Shown: positions 25,557 through 33,153 of the stretch, in pieces
Numbering within the stretch: the stretch's first letter is position 1
How the letters are laid out: every line of letters begins with the position of its first letter
Source: UBA12481 sp012523435
Lineage (GTDB): Bacteria; Bacteroidota; Bacteroidia; Bacteroidales; UBA12481
Length of the DNA stretch: 64,000 bases
Assembly: GCA_028686135.1 (NCBI GenBank)
Contig: JAQUCP010000010.1
Location: 1 to 64,000, forward strand
Direction: 5' to 3'
The notes under the pieces: generated by a model
Database searches by the model: none
What the model saw: only the letters and a program-made list of their open reading frames with translations
What the model was told of the DNA's origin: nothing
Translations under genes and position numbers: made by a program

Positions 25557-26498
25557 TCATGACTTTTGTTCATAGGCATTGACAATCTTCTCAACCAATT
25601 TATGGCGGATGATATCCTGGCGGGAAAACTCCACCAGTGCGATTCCGTCGATTCCAGTCAGGATCTCCCGGGCATGGACAAGGCCTGATTTGTTGGGGTC
25701 GGGAAGATCGATCTGGGTGATATCCCCGGTGACCGCAAATTTGGAATTTTCGCCCATTCTAGTCAGGAACATTTTCAGCTGGTTGACTGAAGCATTCTGG
25801 GCTTCATCGAGGATAACGAACGCGTTTTCCAGGGTTCGTCCCCGCATAAATGCCAGCGGGGCGATCTGGATAACATTATCCTCCATATATTCTTTAAGCT
25901 TCCGTGCAGGCATCATATCGAGCAGGGCATCATAAAGTGGCTGAAGGTAGGGATCAAGCTTCTCCCGTAAGTCGCCCGGTAGAAATCCCAGGTGTTCGCC
26001 TGATTCCACTGCTGGGCGGCTCAAGATCACTCGTTTGACTTCGCGATTTCGTAGTGCTCTGACGGCCAAGGCTACAGCGATGTAGGTTTTTCCTGAGCCA
26101 GCCGGACCGGTGGCAATGAGCAGATCATGGCTATGATATTTTTCCACCATCTCTTTCTGATGTGGTGTCCGTGCTCGGATAGGTTTGCCATTGTTGCCAA
26201 AAATCAGAAGATCGTCATCTTGACTATCGATTCCGTTGATGGGTCCGTTTTCCACCAAGATACCTTCCAGCTCCAAAGCTGTAAGGCGGTTGTATTTATC
26301 GAGGTGGTTAAACAGCTCCTCCATCTTCTTTTCAAAACGAGTGATCTCTCCGGCTGGCCCAATAGCCTTCAGCTGGTCACCCCGGGCTATCAGCTTGATT
26401 TTTGGAAAAAAACGTTTGATGAGTTCAAGGTGCTGGTTATTAGCTCCGTACAGAAGCAACGGATCAACACTTTTTAAATAGATGAGCTTTTCAATCAT
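25557..26498 (-). CDS. phoH: PhoH-family ATPase
   Basis: Predicted nucleotide-binding protein of 313 residues in the PhoH/YbeZ group, cytosolic ATPases linked to RNA handling and ribosome maturation. An N-terminal KH-like region (about 1-90) precedes the P-loop domain, with Walker A TGPAGSGKTYIAVALAVRAL and Walker B FVILDEAQNASVNQLKMFL. GDITQIDLP is the sensor-like motif. It is divergent from mazG across 77 bp that hold two mirrored promoter boxes. Confidence 0.92.
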   Translation of the reverse strand: MIEKLIYLKSVDPLLLYGANNQHLELIKRFFPKIKLIARGDQLKAIGPAGEITRFEKKMEELFNHLDKYNRLTALELEGILVENGPINGIDSQDDDLLIFGNNGKPIRARTPHQKEMVEKYHSHDLLIATGPAGSGKTYIAVALAVRALRNREVKRVILSRPAVESGEHLGFLPGDLREKLDPYLQPLYDALLDMMPARKLKEYMEDNVIQIAPLAFMRGRTLENAFVILDEAQNASVNQLKMFLTRMGENSKFAVTGDITQIDLPDPNKSGLVHAREILTGIDGIALVEFSRQDIIRHKLVEKIVNAYEQKS

Positions 26499-26516
26499 GA
26501 ACCTGTCTTAAAGTCG

Positions 26517-26543
26517 TACTTTTGGTCCTTTGCTGCAAAAGTA
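26517..26543. promoter_or_regulatory. Mirror-image promoter boxes of mazG and phoH
   Basis: TACTTTTG at 26517-26524 (plus) and the same octamer on the minus strand at 26543-26536 are both perfect TAnnTTTG boxes. Together they form an 8-bp inverted repeat with an 11-bp spacer. The plus box serves mazG (ATG 26576) and the minus box phoH (ATG 26498). The two starts would be nearly superimposed around 26530. Confidence 0.6.
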
Positions 26544-26575
26544 ACTAATAAACTGATTTTGGGAGCGGATTTACC

Positions 26576-27373
26576 ATGACGAAAGATCGGACTACCATCC
26601 TCACAGCGTTTAACAGGTTATTGGAAATCATGGATGAGCTCAGGGAGAAATGCCCCTGGGACCGGGAGCAGACCTGGGAGACTCTGCGCACCTTAACTAT
26701 TGAAGAGACCTATGAACTGGCCGATGCCATTTTGGAGGAAGATGTTAACGGAGTGGCAGAAGAATTGGGTGATCTGTTGTTGCACATCGTATTTTATACC
26801 AAGGTGGCATCGGAGCAAGGTCACTTCACCATTCTGGAGGTTATTAATCGGATTTGCGATAAGTTGGTGTACCGTCATCCGCATATCTTCTCTGAGGTCA
26901 AGGTGGCAAATGCCAGAGAGGTTGAGGAGAATTGGGAGAAGATTAAGCTCACGGAGAAAGCGGGGAAGACTGTTTTAGGTGGCATTCCATCGTCTCTTCC
27001 GGCGATGATTAAAGCTTACCGGATCCAGGATAAAGCCAGGGGGGTTGGTTTCGACTGGGAATATCGTGAGCAGGTGTGGGACAAGTTCCGTGAGGAGGTG
27101 GATGAACTCATGGTTGAGCTTATGTCTGGTGAGTCGGCCGAACGGGCTGAAGCGGAGCTCGGTGATGTGATGTTTAGTTTGATCAATGCTGCTCGTTTAT
27201 ACGGGATCAACCCTGAAAATGCTCTTGAGCGCACCAATCAGAAATTCATTCGTAGATTCGGATATCTGGAGAGTGAAACCCTGAAAAAAGGAAGAAACCT
27301 CCGGGAGATGTCTCTTGAGGAGATGGATCACTATTGGAATCTTGCCAAGGAGCAGGAAGATCAGGATTCCTGA
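26576..27373 (+). CDS. mazG: Nucleoside triphosphate pyrophosphohydrolase MazG
   Basis: Hydrolyses NTPs or dNTPs to monophosphate and pyrophosphate, cleaning the nucleotide pool. It has 265 residues with two MazG-type helical repeats. The N-terminal one has CPWDREQTWETL, then the metal-binding EETYELADAI and EELGDLLLHI. The C-terminal one has FREEVDELMVEL and AEAELGDVMFSLINAARLYG. The 3' end overlaps the convergent DUF5606 gene by 13 nt. No terminator is visible between them. Confidence 0.93.
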   Translation: MTKDRTTILTAFNRLLEIMDELREKCPWDREQTWETLRTLTIEETYELADAILEEDVNGVAEELGDLLLHIVFYTKVASEQGHFTILEVINRICDKLVYRHPHIFSEVKVANAREVEENWEKIKLTEKAGKTVLGGIPSSLPAMIKAYRIQDKARGVGFDWEYREQVWDKFREEVDELMVELMSGESAERAEAELGDVMFSLINAARLYGINPENALERTNQKFIRRFGYLESETLKKGRNLREMSLEEMDHYWNLAKEQEDQDS

Positions 27374-27816
27374 TCTTTTTCTCCGGATTCCTGTTCGCTA
27401 GTTGGCTGATTCTCTTCTTCGGCTGGCAGTGACCAGTCGAGTTTGCCCCACTGAATCAGTAAATTGTACCAGAGGATCAGTTTCTTCATATCGGAAACAT
27501 ACACCCGATCCTTGTCGTAGTCTGGCACCAGCTCCTCGAACGTGGCTTTGATCTGCTCGGATGTCAGTTTCTTGGGATCACTCAGAGGTTTGCCCTCATT
27601 CTTTGTATAAACCTCAACCAAAATCTCTTTAAGGGGTTTATCCTCTGTGTGGGTGAATACGGCGATCTCCTCCAGTGAGCTTACGCGGCTATTTTGGTGT
27701 ACCGGCATTCGCTGTCCTGATTCCAGGCTTTCGACGATCAGCAGGTTTTTACCTTCCGAAATAAATCTGAACAAACCGGGTTGCCCCGAAACGGTCACGA
27801 TCTCCTTTAAATCCAT
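27361..27816 (-). CDS. DUF5606-type small protein
   Basis: Protein of 151 residues from ATG 27816 (MDLKEIVTVSGQPGLFRF). The N-terminal about 50 residues are SH3-like, and the middle matches the phylum-specific DUF5606 family as I recall it (FTHTEDKPLKEILVEVYTK). An acidic Ser/Glu tail ends the protein. It has no signal peptide and no known function. It is the last gene of the nusB run, 30 bp after the DnaJ-like gene. Confidence 0.75.
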   Translation of the reverse strand: MDLKEIVTVSGQPGLFRFISEGKNLLIVESLESGQRMPVHQNSRVSSLEEIAVFTHTEDKPLKEILVEVYTKNEGKPLSDPKKLTSEQIKATFEELVPDYDKDRVYVSDMKKLILWYNLLIQWGKLDWSLPAEEENQPTSEQESGEKDQES

Positions 27817-27846
27817 ACTCAAAATTTTATACAAAAATAGATGAAT

Positions 27847-28578
27847 TCAATTAATTCCTCTGGCTTTCTTGATCTTTTCCCATGCTTGATTCAGCTTTTG
27901 GAATTTCTCATTGGCGCTGGCGCGGATCTCCTCGCCGAGGTAAGCTACTTTATCGGGGTGATATTTTACCGCCATTTTACGGTAAGCTTTTTTAAGTTCC
28001 TCATCGGTAGCATCGGGATTAACCTCCAGCACAGCGTAGGCTGATTCAAGGGTTTCCTCGCGCATTCCTTTCAGTGATTGAAAATCCTCTGACCGGATGC
28101 CCATGTGGTAGGCGATTCTTTCCACCGTTTTTACTTCCAGATCGCTTACCATGCCATCGGCCTGGCAAACTCCATAGAGGAGGTGCATGAGTTGCAGCCT
28201 GGAGCTGTAATCCATGTAGCGTGCTATCTGGCGGCTGATCTCATCCGTGGGGATATTCTGTTCCAGGACATCTCTCAGCAGCAGGATAGCTTCTTGGGCG
28301 GCTGAGGTGCCAAACGACTGGATTAAATAATTCTTCACAAAATCCAGCTCCGACTTTAGTACGCGGCCATCGGATTTCATGACGGCAGCTATCAGAACGA
28401 TCAGGCTGGAGAGGAAATCTCCTTGGGTGGTTCTTGTATGTCGTTGATATGTTGTCTTTTGATTGCCAGGTTGTTGATTGTCCAACATTGCGCCAAGCGC
28501 AAATCCAAGTAATCCGCCCAGTGGGCCCAGAAATGCCCACCCTAATCCTCCGCCGATCCATTTACCGAATTTAGCCAT
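27847..28578 (-). CDS. TerB/DnaJ-domain protein, DjlA-like
   Basis: Protein of 243 residues. The N-terminus has a Gly-rich hydrophobic stretch (GGGLGWAFLGPLGGLLGFAL), probably membrane-inserted. A TerB-like helical domain follows (about 55-160; AAVMKSDGRVLKSELDFVKN and ADGMVSDLEVKTVE). A C-terminal J-domain (about 178-243) carries the HPD motif in AVKYHPDKVAYLG, so it should stimulate an Hsp70 ATPase. This architecture matches DjlA co-chaperones. The coding region abuts coaE. Confidence 0.88.
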   Translation of the reverse strand: MAKFGKWIGGGLGWAFLGPLGGLLGFALGAMLDNQQPGNQKTTYQRHTRTTQGDFLSSLIVLIAAVMKSDGRVLKSELDFVKNYLIQSFGTSAAQEAILLLRDVLEQNIPTDEISRQIARYMDYSSRLQLMHLLYGVCQADGMVSDLEVKTVERIAYHMGIRSEDFQSLKGMREETLESAYAVLEVNPDATDEELKKAYRKMAVKYHPDKVAYLGEEIRASANEKFQKLNQAWEKIKKARGIN

Positions 28579-29166
28579 CTAATTAGCTTCCATAATTGTC
28601 TGGTGTATCGCCATGATCTGAGGAGTTAGTGCCATTATCCCATCATTTAGAATGATATAATCAGCTAGCTCCTCCTTCTGGCTGTCGGGCCATTGGCTGT
28701 TCATTCGGGTTAGGATTTTCTCTCTGGTCATCCCCTCTCGTTTTAGTACCCGCTCGATACGCACCTCCAGGGGGGCTTTGACCAGGATTGTTGCATCAAA
28801 ATCTTTGTAATAACCAGATTCAAAAAGAATTGCAGATTCAACGATCATGTAAGGAGAAGGGTTTTTTTTGGAGGCCATCTCTCTAAAGAAATTGAATACC
28901 TTAGGATGAACCAGTGCGTTCACTTGTTCTCTGGCAACAGGATCGTTAAAGATCTGTTCTGCGAGAAACTCAGTATCGGGTAAATCATTATGGTAAGCCT
29001 CCTCGCCGAACCAGGAAATGATTTGCTGTTTAATGTCATGATCAGTTGCCAGTAGGACTTTTGAGATCAGGTCGGCTTGATAGACATTGACATTAAGATT
29101 AGAAAGAAAATGTGTTACCAACGTTTTCCCAGATCCAATGCCACCGGTTAATCCGATCATTTTCAT
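28579..29166 (-). CDS. coaE: Dephospho-CoA kinase
   Basis: Last step of coenzyme A synthesis, phosphorylating the ribose 3'-hydroxyl of dephospho-CoA. It has 195 residues. The P-loop is GLTGGIGSGKTLV at the N-terminus. The CoA-domain segment AREQVNALVHPKVFNFF and the lid VRIERVLKREGMTREKILTRMNSQ are intact. It overlaps the YbbR-like gene by 4 nt, and its stop abuts the DnaJ-like gene. Confidence 0.94.
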   Translation of the reverse strand: MKMIGLTGGIGSGKTLVTHFLSNLNVNVYQADLISKVLLATDHDIKQQIISWFGEEAYHNDLPDTEFLAEQIFNDPVAREQVNALVHPKVFNFFREMASKKNPSPYMIVESAILFESGYYKDFDATILVKAPLEVRIERVLKREGMTREKILTRMNSQWPDSQKEELADYIILNDGIMALTPQIMAIHQTIMEAN

Positions 29167-29624
29167 TGCTTGGGTATAAATTTGATTTGAAGGGTATCAG
29201 GCGAAAGAGATTGAAGCGATAGGTCGGCAATTTGTGTTCTAAAACTATTTAGGAAGCGTTCCATCGAAACGGATTCTATCCATTCATTGGAATCTCGAGG
29301 TGTAATGGGGTTGATCTCAACGAATTCGATTTGGAGTGGTGGACGGGGGATTCGCAGGTTATGCCGGAGTATAACATAACCAGGGCCTTCAATTTGAAGC
29401 CTGACGGTTAATGATTTTGGATCATCAACCTCGAAACTTTGAGGTACACCGTTGATTTGAATGGGCCGCTCGATGCTGGTTGTGTAATTGTTTTCAATGG
29501 CTCGAAGGAACCACAGGAACAATGCAGCCAGGATACAAAGACTCATGATCAGAAACTTTCGGCTTCTGATTTTATCGAGCGTGCCGGTGGGCAGAGGTGA
29601 GTTTTTGTTAACCTCTTCTTCCAC
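29163..29624 (-). CDS. Short YbbR/CdaR-like membrane-anchored protein
   Basis: Protein of 153 residues with one N-terminal membrane helix (about 25-42, FLIMSLCILAALFLWFL) and a single periplasmic beta-domain (SIERPIQINGVPQSFEV ... LTVRLQIEGPGYVIL). YbbR-type proteins between yajC and coaE in Bacteroidota are, as I recall, commonly about 300 residues, so this looks like a one-domain form. The frame is clean and tightly spaced with its neighbours, which argues against a frameshift. Function uncertain. Confidence 0.7.
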   Translation of the reverse strand: MEEEVNKNSPLPTGTLDKIRSRKFLIMSLCILAALFLWFLRAIENNYTTSIERPIQINGVPQSFEVDDPKSLTVRLQIEGPGYVILRHNLRIPRPPLQIEFVEINPITPRDSNEWIESVSMERFLNSFRTQIADLSLQSLSPDTLQIKFIPKQ

Positions 29625-29627
29625 GGC

Positions 29628-29954
29628 TTATGGTTTTGGCTGATCGGTCAGATCTTCAGCGGTACGGACGATGGATCCTTTATCGAGTTTGATCTTCACA
29701 CTCTGGTCAATTTCCAGCAAAACAGTGCGGTCGGATACTTCGGCAATACGGCCATAGATGCCGCCGGCAGTAACTACTTTGTCGCCTTTTTTCAGTGATT
29801 CGCGGTAGTTTTTCAGCTCTTTCTGCTTTTTCATCTGGGGTCTGATCATGAAGAAGTAGAAAATCACGATGATCACACCGAAAAAGATCAGTGAGTTCAT
29901 GGGGTTGGCAGCTGTTTTTTCTGCCTGTAGAAGGATCAAGCTTAAGCTATTCAT
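29628..29954 (-). CDS. yajC: Preprotein translocase subunit YajC
   Basis: Small inner-membrane partner of SecDF. It has 108 residues, with one membrane helix (about 20-42, SLIFFGVIIVIFYFFMIRPQ) followed by the typical KKQKELKNYRESLKKGDKVV and GGIYGRIAEVSDRTVLLEID. It lies 3 nt before the YbbR-like gene. Confidence 0.92.
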   Translation of the reverse strand: MNSLSLILLQAEKTAANPMNSLIFFGVIIVIFYFFMIRPQMKKQKELKNYRESLKKGDKVVTAGGIYGRIAEVSDRTVLLEIDQSVKIKLDKGSIVRTAEDLTDQPKP

Positions 29955-29972
29955 CTTATGAGGTTTTAAATG

Positions 29973-30461
29973 TTATTTTTTCCCTGGAACCATCACTTCT
30001 GCAGTGATTTCCAGTTTGATAGTATTGGGTTGGGCGTTAGTTAAAAGCATGATACTTTTACTTTCGGCTCCCTGGCGTCCGGCTGAGTTAAAAACTACAT
30101 CAACTGTTCCTTTTTCGCCAGGATGTATTGGCTCTTTGGAAAAATTGCCCACAGTACAACCACAGGTGGAGGAGGCCTGAGAAATGACCAGATCGGATCC
30201 ACCGGTATTCGTAAAGGTGAAGGTGTATTCCACTTTCTCCCCTTGGACCACGATCCCGAAATCATGCCGGGTTTTCTCAAATGTCATAACTGGAAGATCT
30301 CCGGTTTTGGCTTTTCCTGATGCTGTAACCGGATTTTGGATCAGGTCGGTTCTGACATCCTTGTCTGAATTCTGATTATCGGAGTTGCAGGACCCCAAAC
30401 TCATCAAAAACACTGATAAAATCGAAAGCAATACAATTGAATGACGCATAACAAACTTCAT
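29973..30461 (-). CDS. DUF1573 lipoprotein
   Basis: Lipoprotein of 162 residues from ATG 30461. An ATG at 30449 is also possible, and the longest frame (30506) overlaps nusB and is less likely. The signal peptide ends in LMSLGSC. The DUF1573 immunoglobulin-like domain (about 60-162) has HDFGIVVQGEKVEYTFTFTN and SSTCGCTVGNFSKEPIHPGE, with the CGC motif typical of the family. The function is unknown. It lies in the conserved run nusB-DUF1573-yajC. Confidence 0.83.
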   Translation of the reverse strand: MKFVMRHSIVLLSILSVFLMSLGSCNSDNQNSDKDVRTDLIQNPVTASGKAKTGDLPVMTFEKTRHDFGIVVQGEKVEYTFTFTNTGGSDLVISQASSTCGCTVGNFSKEPIHPGEKGTVDVVFNSAGRQGAESKSIMLLTNAQPNTIKLEITAEVMVPGKK

Positions 30462-30502
30462 TTGAAGATATCTACGCAAAATAAGTAATTTCATTTCAGT
30501 CA

Positions 30503-31447
30503 TCAAACCTCTCCGATGAGGCCGCGACCAGTTTTAACGATTTTTTTATCTGCCTTGAGTTGAGCAAAGAGCTTATCGAGTATTCCATTGATGAACAGGC
30601 TGCTTTTTTCGGTGCTATAGTATTTTGCGATTTCAATGTATTCGTTGAGTGTTACTTTCACCGGAATTGAGTTAAAATGAACGGCTTCAGTGATGGCCAT
30701 CTCCATTATGAGGATATCCATAGCTGCGAGACGTTCAAAATCCCAGTTTTCGCTGTACTTCCGGATAAGCTCGCGGTAGTCCTCGCCATGCAGTACTGTT
30801 TGTCTGAACAGATCCAAAACAAAAACGCGATCATCCTCATTGCTGAACATATCCATCATTTGAAGTTTCCGCCCTGTTTTAAGGCGTTCCAGAGTTTTGA
30901 CAACCATGCTACCGATGAACTCCAGATCATCATTCCAGTAAATACTCTGTTCTTCGAGGACTGTTTCCAGACTTTCGCTGGGAATGATCAGTTCAGCAGC
31001 CAGCCGGATGAGAAACCTTTTCTCTTCCTCAAAGCTGACTTCGGGTTGTGCCATAAACTCTTGATAGATCTCCCATTCGAGCATTTCCCGATAGAGCCCT
31101 TTGATTAGCTCCTCCTCATTGGACCAGGAAACTTTCCTGGTTTCAAGGTATCGGTTGAAATCGGAATTATCATTAATGATCTTAATGAGGGTATTATCTA
31201 TAAACCGGGTGTTGGGGTTTGCCTCTTCCGCAGTTGGGAAATATTTCGACCGGGCAATCTCAATCCGTTGTTCGGCGTACCTGGCTATATCGGTGATTAA
31301 CAGTAGAATAAGATGATAAAGGTCGTAGCTCTTTTCAATACTGAACATCAACTCTTTTTCGGATTTTCTGAGCGTAGCATCTTCCGAAGCCCGATAGGCA
31401 TAAAGAAGGTGTAGGGCTTTGATACGTAGTAATCTTCTGCTGATCAT
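30503..31447 (-). CDS. nusB: Transcription antitermination factor NusB, long form
   Basis: RNA-binding factor that, with NusE, supports rRNA antitermination. It has 314 residues from ATG 31447, about twice the enterobacterial length but usual in Bacteroidota. The extra N-terminal half is helical. The canonical NusB fold occupies about 195-310, with FVLDLFRQTVLHGEDYRELI, the ending AMDILIMEMAITEAVHF and the motif VTLNEYIEIAKYYSTEKSSL. A perfect promoter box 27 nt upstream of this ATG rules out the longer start at 31513. Confidence 0.9.
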   Translation of the reverse strand: MISRRLLRIKALHLLYAYRASEDATLRKSEKELMFSIEKSYDLYHLILLLITDIARYAEQRIEIARSKYFPTAEEANPNTRFIDNTLIKIINDNSDFNRYLETRKVSWSNEEELIKGLYREMLEWEIYQEFMAQPEVSFEEEKRFLIRLAAELIIPSESLETVLEEQSIYWNDDLEFIGSMVVKTLERLKTGRKLQMMDMFSNEDDRVFVLDLFRQTVLHGEDYRELIRKYSENWDFERLAAMDILIMEMAITEAVHFNSIPVKVTLNEYIEIAKYYSTEKSSLFINGILDKLFAQLKADKKIVKTGRGLIGEV

Positions 31448-31474
31448 TATCAGTAAGAACAATAATTGAGCGCG

Positions 31475-31482
31475 CAAAGGTA
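31475..31482 (-). promoter_or_regulatory. Promoter -7 box of the nusB operon
   Basis: The minus strand reads TACCTTTG, a perfect TAnnTTTG match, 27 nt before the nusB ATG (31447). It would drive nusB through the DUF5606 gene. Confidence 0.55.
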
Positions 31483-31535
31483 ACTCTTTTTCCGATTCTT
31501 TATCGATTGCCAAAAAGGTGATAAAATGTTATTGA

Positions 31536-31569
31536 TTTGTTTGTGGTTATTGATTTTTTTCTATTTTTG
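31536..31569 (+). promoter_or_regulatory. Promoter of the PUR-like gene
   Basis: TTTG at 31536-31539 (or TTG 31541-31543) and TATTTTTG at 31562-31569 match the -33 and -7 Bacteroidota elements with 18-22 bp between them. This is the most complete promoter I found in the window. A leader of about 30 nt precedes the ATG at 31605. Confidence 0.7.
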
Positions 31570-31604
31570 ATCGTTTTGGATAAACTTAAAATTTTCGGGG
31601 TAAA

Positions 31605-31967
31605 ATGCTTGACAGAGACAAAAGTGAAGGTACGGATCTTTACGAAAGGGATGAAATTTTTTCGAAAGTAGTCAGGGCCGGTAAAAGGACCTATTTTTTT
31701 GATGTTAAAGCGACCAGGAGAGAGGATTATTATCTGACCATTACGGAGAGTAAGAAATCACTGGATAAAGACGGGCAGCCCCATTACGAGAAGCACAAAC
31801 TCTTTTTGTACAAAGAAGATTTTGATAAGTTTTTCGATGGGTTTCGTGAGTCGATTGATGTGATTGGTAACCTCCTTGCCGGAGGTAATGTGGGAGATGC
31901 CGATAGTGAGAATGAGGATTCTGCCTATAGCAGTGTGGAGTTCGAAGATCTTGAGGATACGAATTAA
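31605..31967 (+). CDS. DUF3276 / PUR-alpha-like nucleic-acid-binding protein
   Basis: Small protein of 120 residues in the Bacteroidota PUR family (DUF3276), related to the single-stranded nucleic-acid-binding repeat of eukaryotic Pur-alpha. The PUR repeat covers about 15-85 (FSKVVRAGKRTYFFDVKATR, DYYLTITESKKS, KHKLFLYKEDFDKFFDGF). It ends in an acidic tail (DADSENEDSAYSSVEFEDLE). It has its own strong promoter and a hairpin after the stop. The cellular role is not established. Confidence 0.85.
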   Translation: MLDRDKSEGTDLYERDEIFSKVVRAGKRTYFFDVKATRREDYYLTITESKKSLDKDGQPHYEKHKLFLYKEDFDKFFDGFRESIDVIGNLLAGGNVGDADSENEDSAYSSVEFEDLEDTN

Positions 31968-31977
31968 ACCTAGCGTG

Positions 31978-31993
31978 GGCCGGATTTCCGGCC
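31978..31993 (+). terminator. GC-rich hairpin after the PUR-like gene
   Basis: GGCCGGA (31978-31984) pairs perfectly with TCCGGCC (31987-31993) across a 2-nt gap. The tail TTCGTCATAATT is only weakly T-rich, so termination may be partial. Confidence 0.5.
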
Positions 31994-32014
31994 TTCGTCA
32001 TAATTAACCTAACC

Positions 32015-33142
32015 ATGGGGGATGTGGTGATCAAGCCGCTGGAAACCAGGCGGGATTTGCGCGACTTTATCAAACTGCCGGCCCGGATCCATCAAAACCA
32101 TGCAAACTGGGTTCCACCGATTTACTCAGACGAGTGGACTTTCTTTAATCCGAAGAAAAACCGATCATTTACTTACTGTGATCATATCCGGCTACTGGCC
32201 TATCGGGGAGATAAGCCTGTTGGGAGAATCATGGGATTAATCAATCATAAGTACAACCAAGGTAAAGGTGAGAATAATGCTCGGTTTAATTATTTGGAAA
32301 CATTTGAAGATCAGGAGGTTGTGCATGAATTGATTCATGCGGTAGAAACATGGGCCCGGTCGCTGGGTGCGGAAAAGCTAGTCGGGCCGTTAGGCTTTTC
32401 AGATAAAGAGCCTCAGGGCTACCTGGTCGAAGGTCTTGATCAACCTATTTCGGTGATATCAACGTGCAATTATGAGTATCAGGTAAGGTTGTTGCGCAAC
32501 GAGGGCTTTGAACCGGCAGTCAACCTGGTGGTTTATAATGCCGAGATACCATCCGTAATGCCGCCTGTTTACCAGCGTGTTCTGCCTCGTCTGGAACGAC
32601 TGAATCAGGAATTTAATTTGGTAGAGTTTAACAATCGCATCAAATTACGTCGCTATATTTTTCCGGTTTTACACCTGACCAACCGTGCGTTCGCAGGAAT
32701 CTATGGCTCCCAGCCTTATGAGCAAAAAGAGATGAAAGAGTTTGCGAATCGCTTCATCTGGTTGCTGAATCCGAAACTGGTGAAAGTTGTTGAAAATAAG
32801 GCGGGTGAACTAGTTGCCTTTCTGGTGGGAATGCCTGATATTACCCCGGGGATTCGGAAATCCAAAGGTTATCTACTTCCTTTCGGCCTCTTTTCGATTT
32901 TGGGAGCGGGTAGGAAAACCGAACAGATTACAATGCTGTTGGGTGCTATTGATGAACCCTACCGTGGCCGGGGATTAGATGTTCTGATGGCCATGCGTTT
33001 ATTTGAATCGGCCCGAAAAGAGGGTAAACGAATGCTGGATAGTCATCTGGTACTGGAGACAAATCAGGTAATGCGGATGGAGTATGAACATATCGGGGGA
33101 CAAATTGTGAAGCGATACCAAATCTTCAGTAAGAAATTATAA
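32015..33142 (+). CDS. GNAT-like acyltransferase (YghO type)
   Basis: Cytosolic protein of 375 residues that appears to hold two GNAT-like halves. The N-terminal one has HIRLLAYRGDKPVGRIMGLI and KLVGPLGFSDKEPQGYLVEG, with the GPLGF-type loop of YghO-like proteins. The C-terminal one has GELVAFLVGMPDI and an acetyl-CoA-loop-like segment DEPYRGRGLDVLMAMRLFE. The acyl donor and acceptor are unknown. It precedes the fusion gene by 11 nt on the same strand. Confidence 0.7.
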   Translation: MGDVVIKPLETRRDLRDFIKLPARIHQNHANWVPPIYSDEWTFFNPKKNRSFTYCDHIRLLAYRGDKPVGRIMGLINHKYNQGKGENNARFNYLETFEDQEVVHELIHAVETWARSLGAEKLVGPLGFSDKEPQGYLVEGLDQPISVISTCNYEYQVRLLRNEGFEPAVNLVVYNAEIPSVMPPVYQRVLPRLERLNQEFNLVEFNNRIKLRRYIFPVLHLTNRAFAGIYGSQPYEQKEMKEFANRFIWLLNPKLVKVVENKAGELVAFLVGMPDITPGIRKSKGYLLPFGLFSILGAGRKTEQITMLLGAIDEPYRGRGLDVLMAMRLFESARKEGKRMLDSHLVLETNQVMRMEYEHIGGQIVKRYQIFSKKL

Positions 33143-33153
33143 TCACACTTATT

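Noticed and set aside
31448..31513. A longer NusB start at 31513.
   Set aside because: The promoter box at 31475-31482 falls inside the extension, and the residues are not NusB-like.
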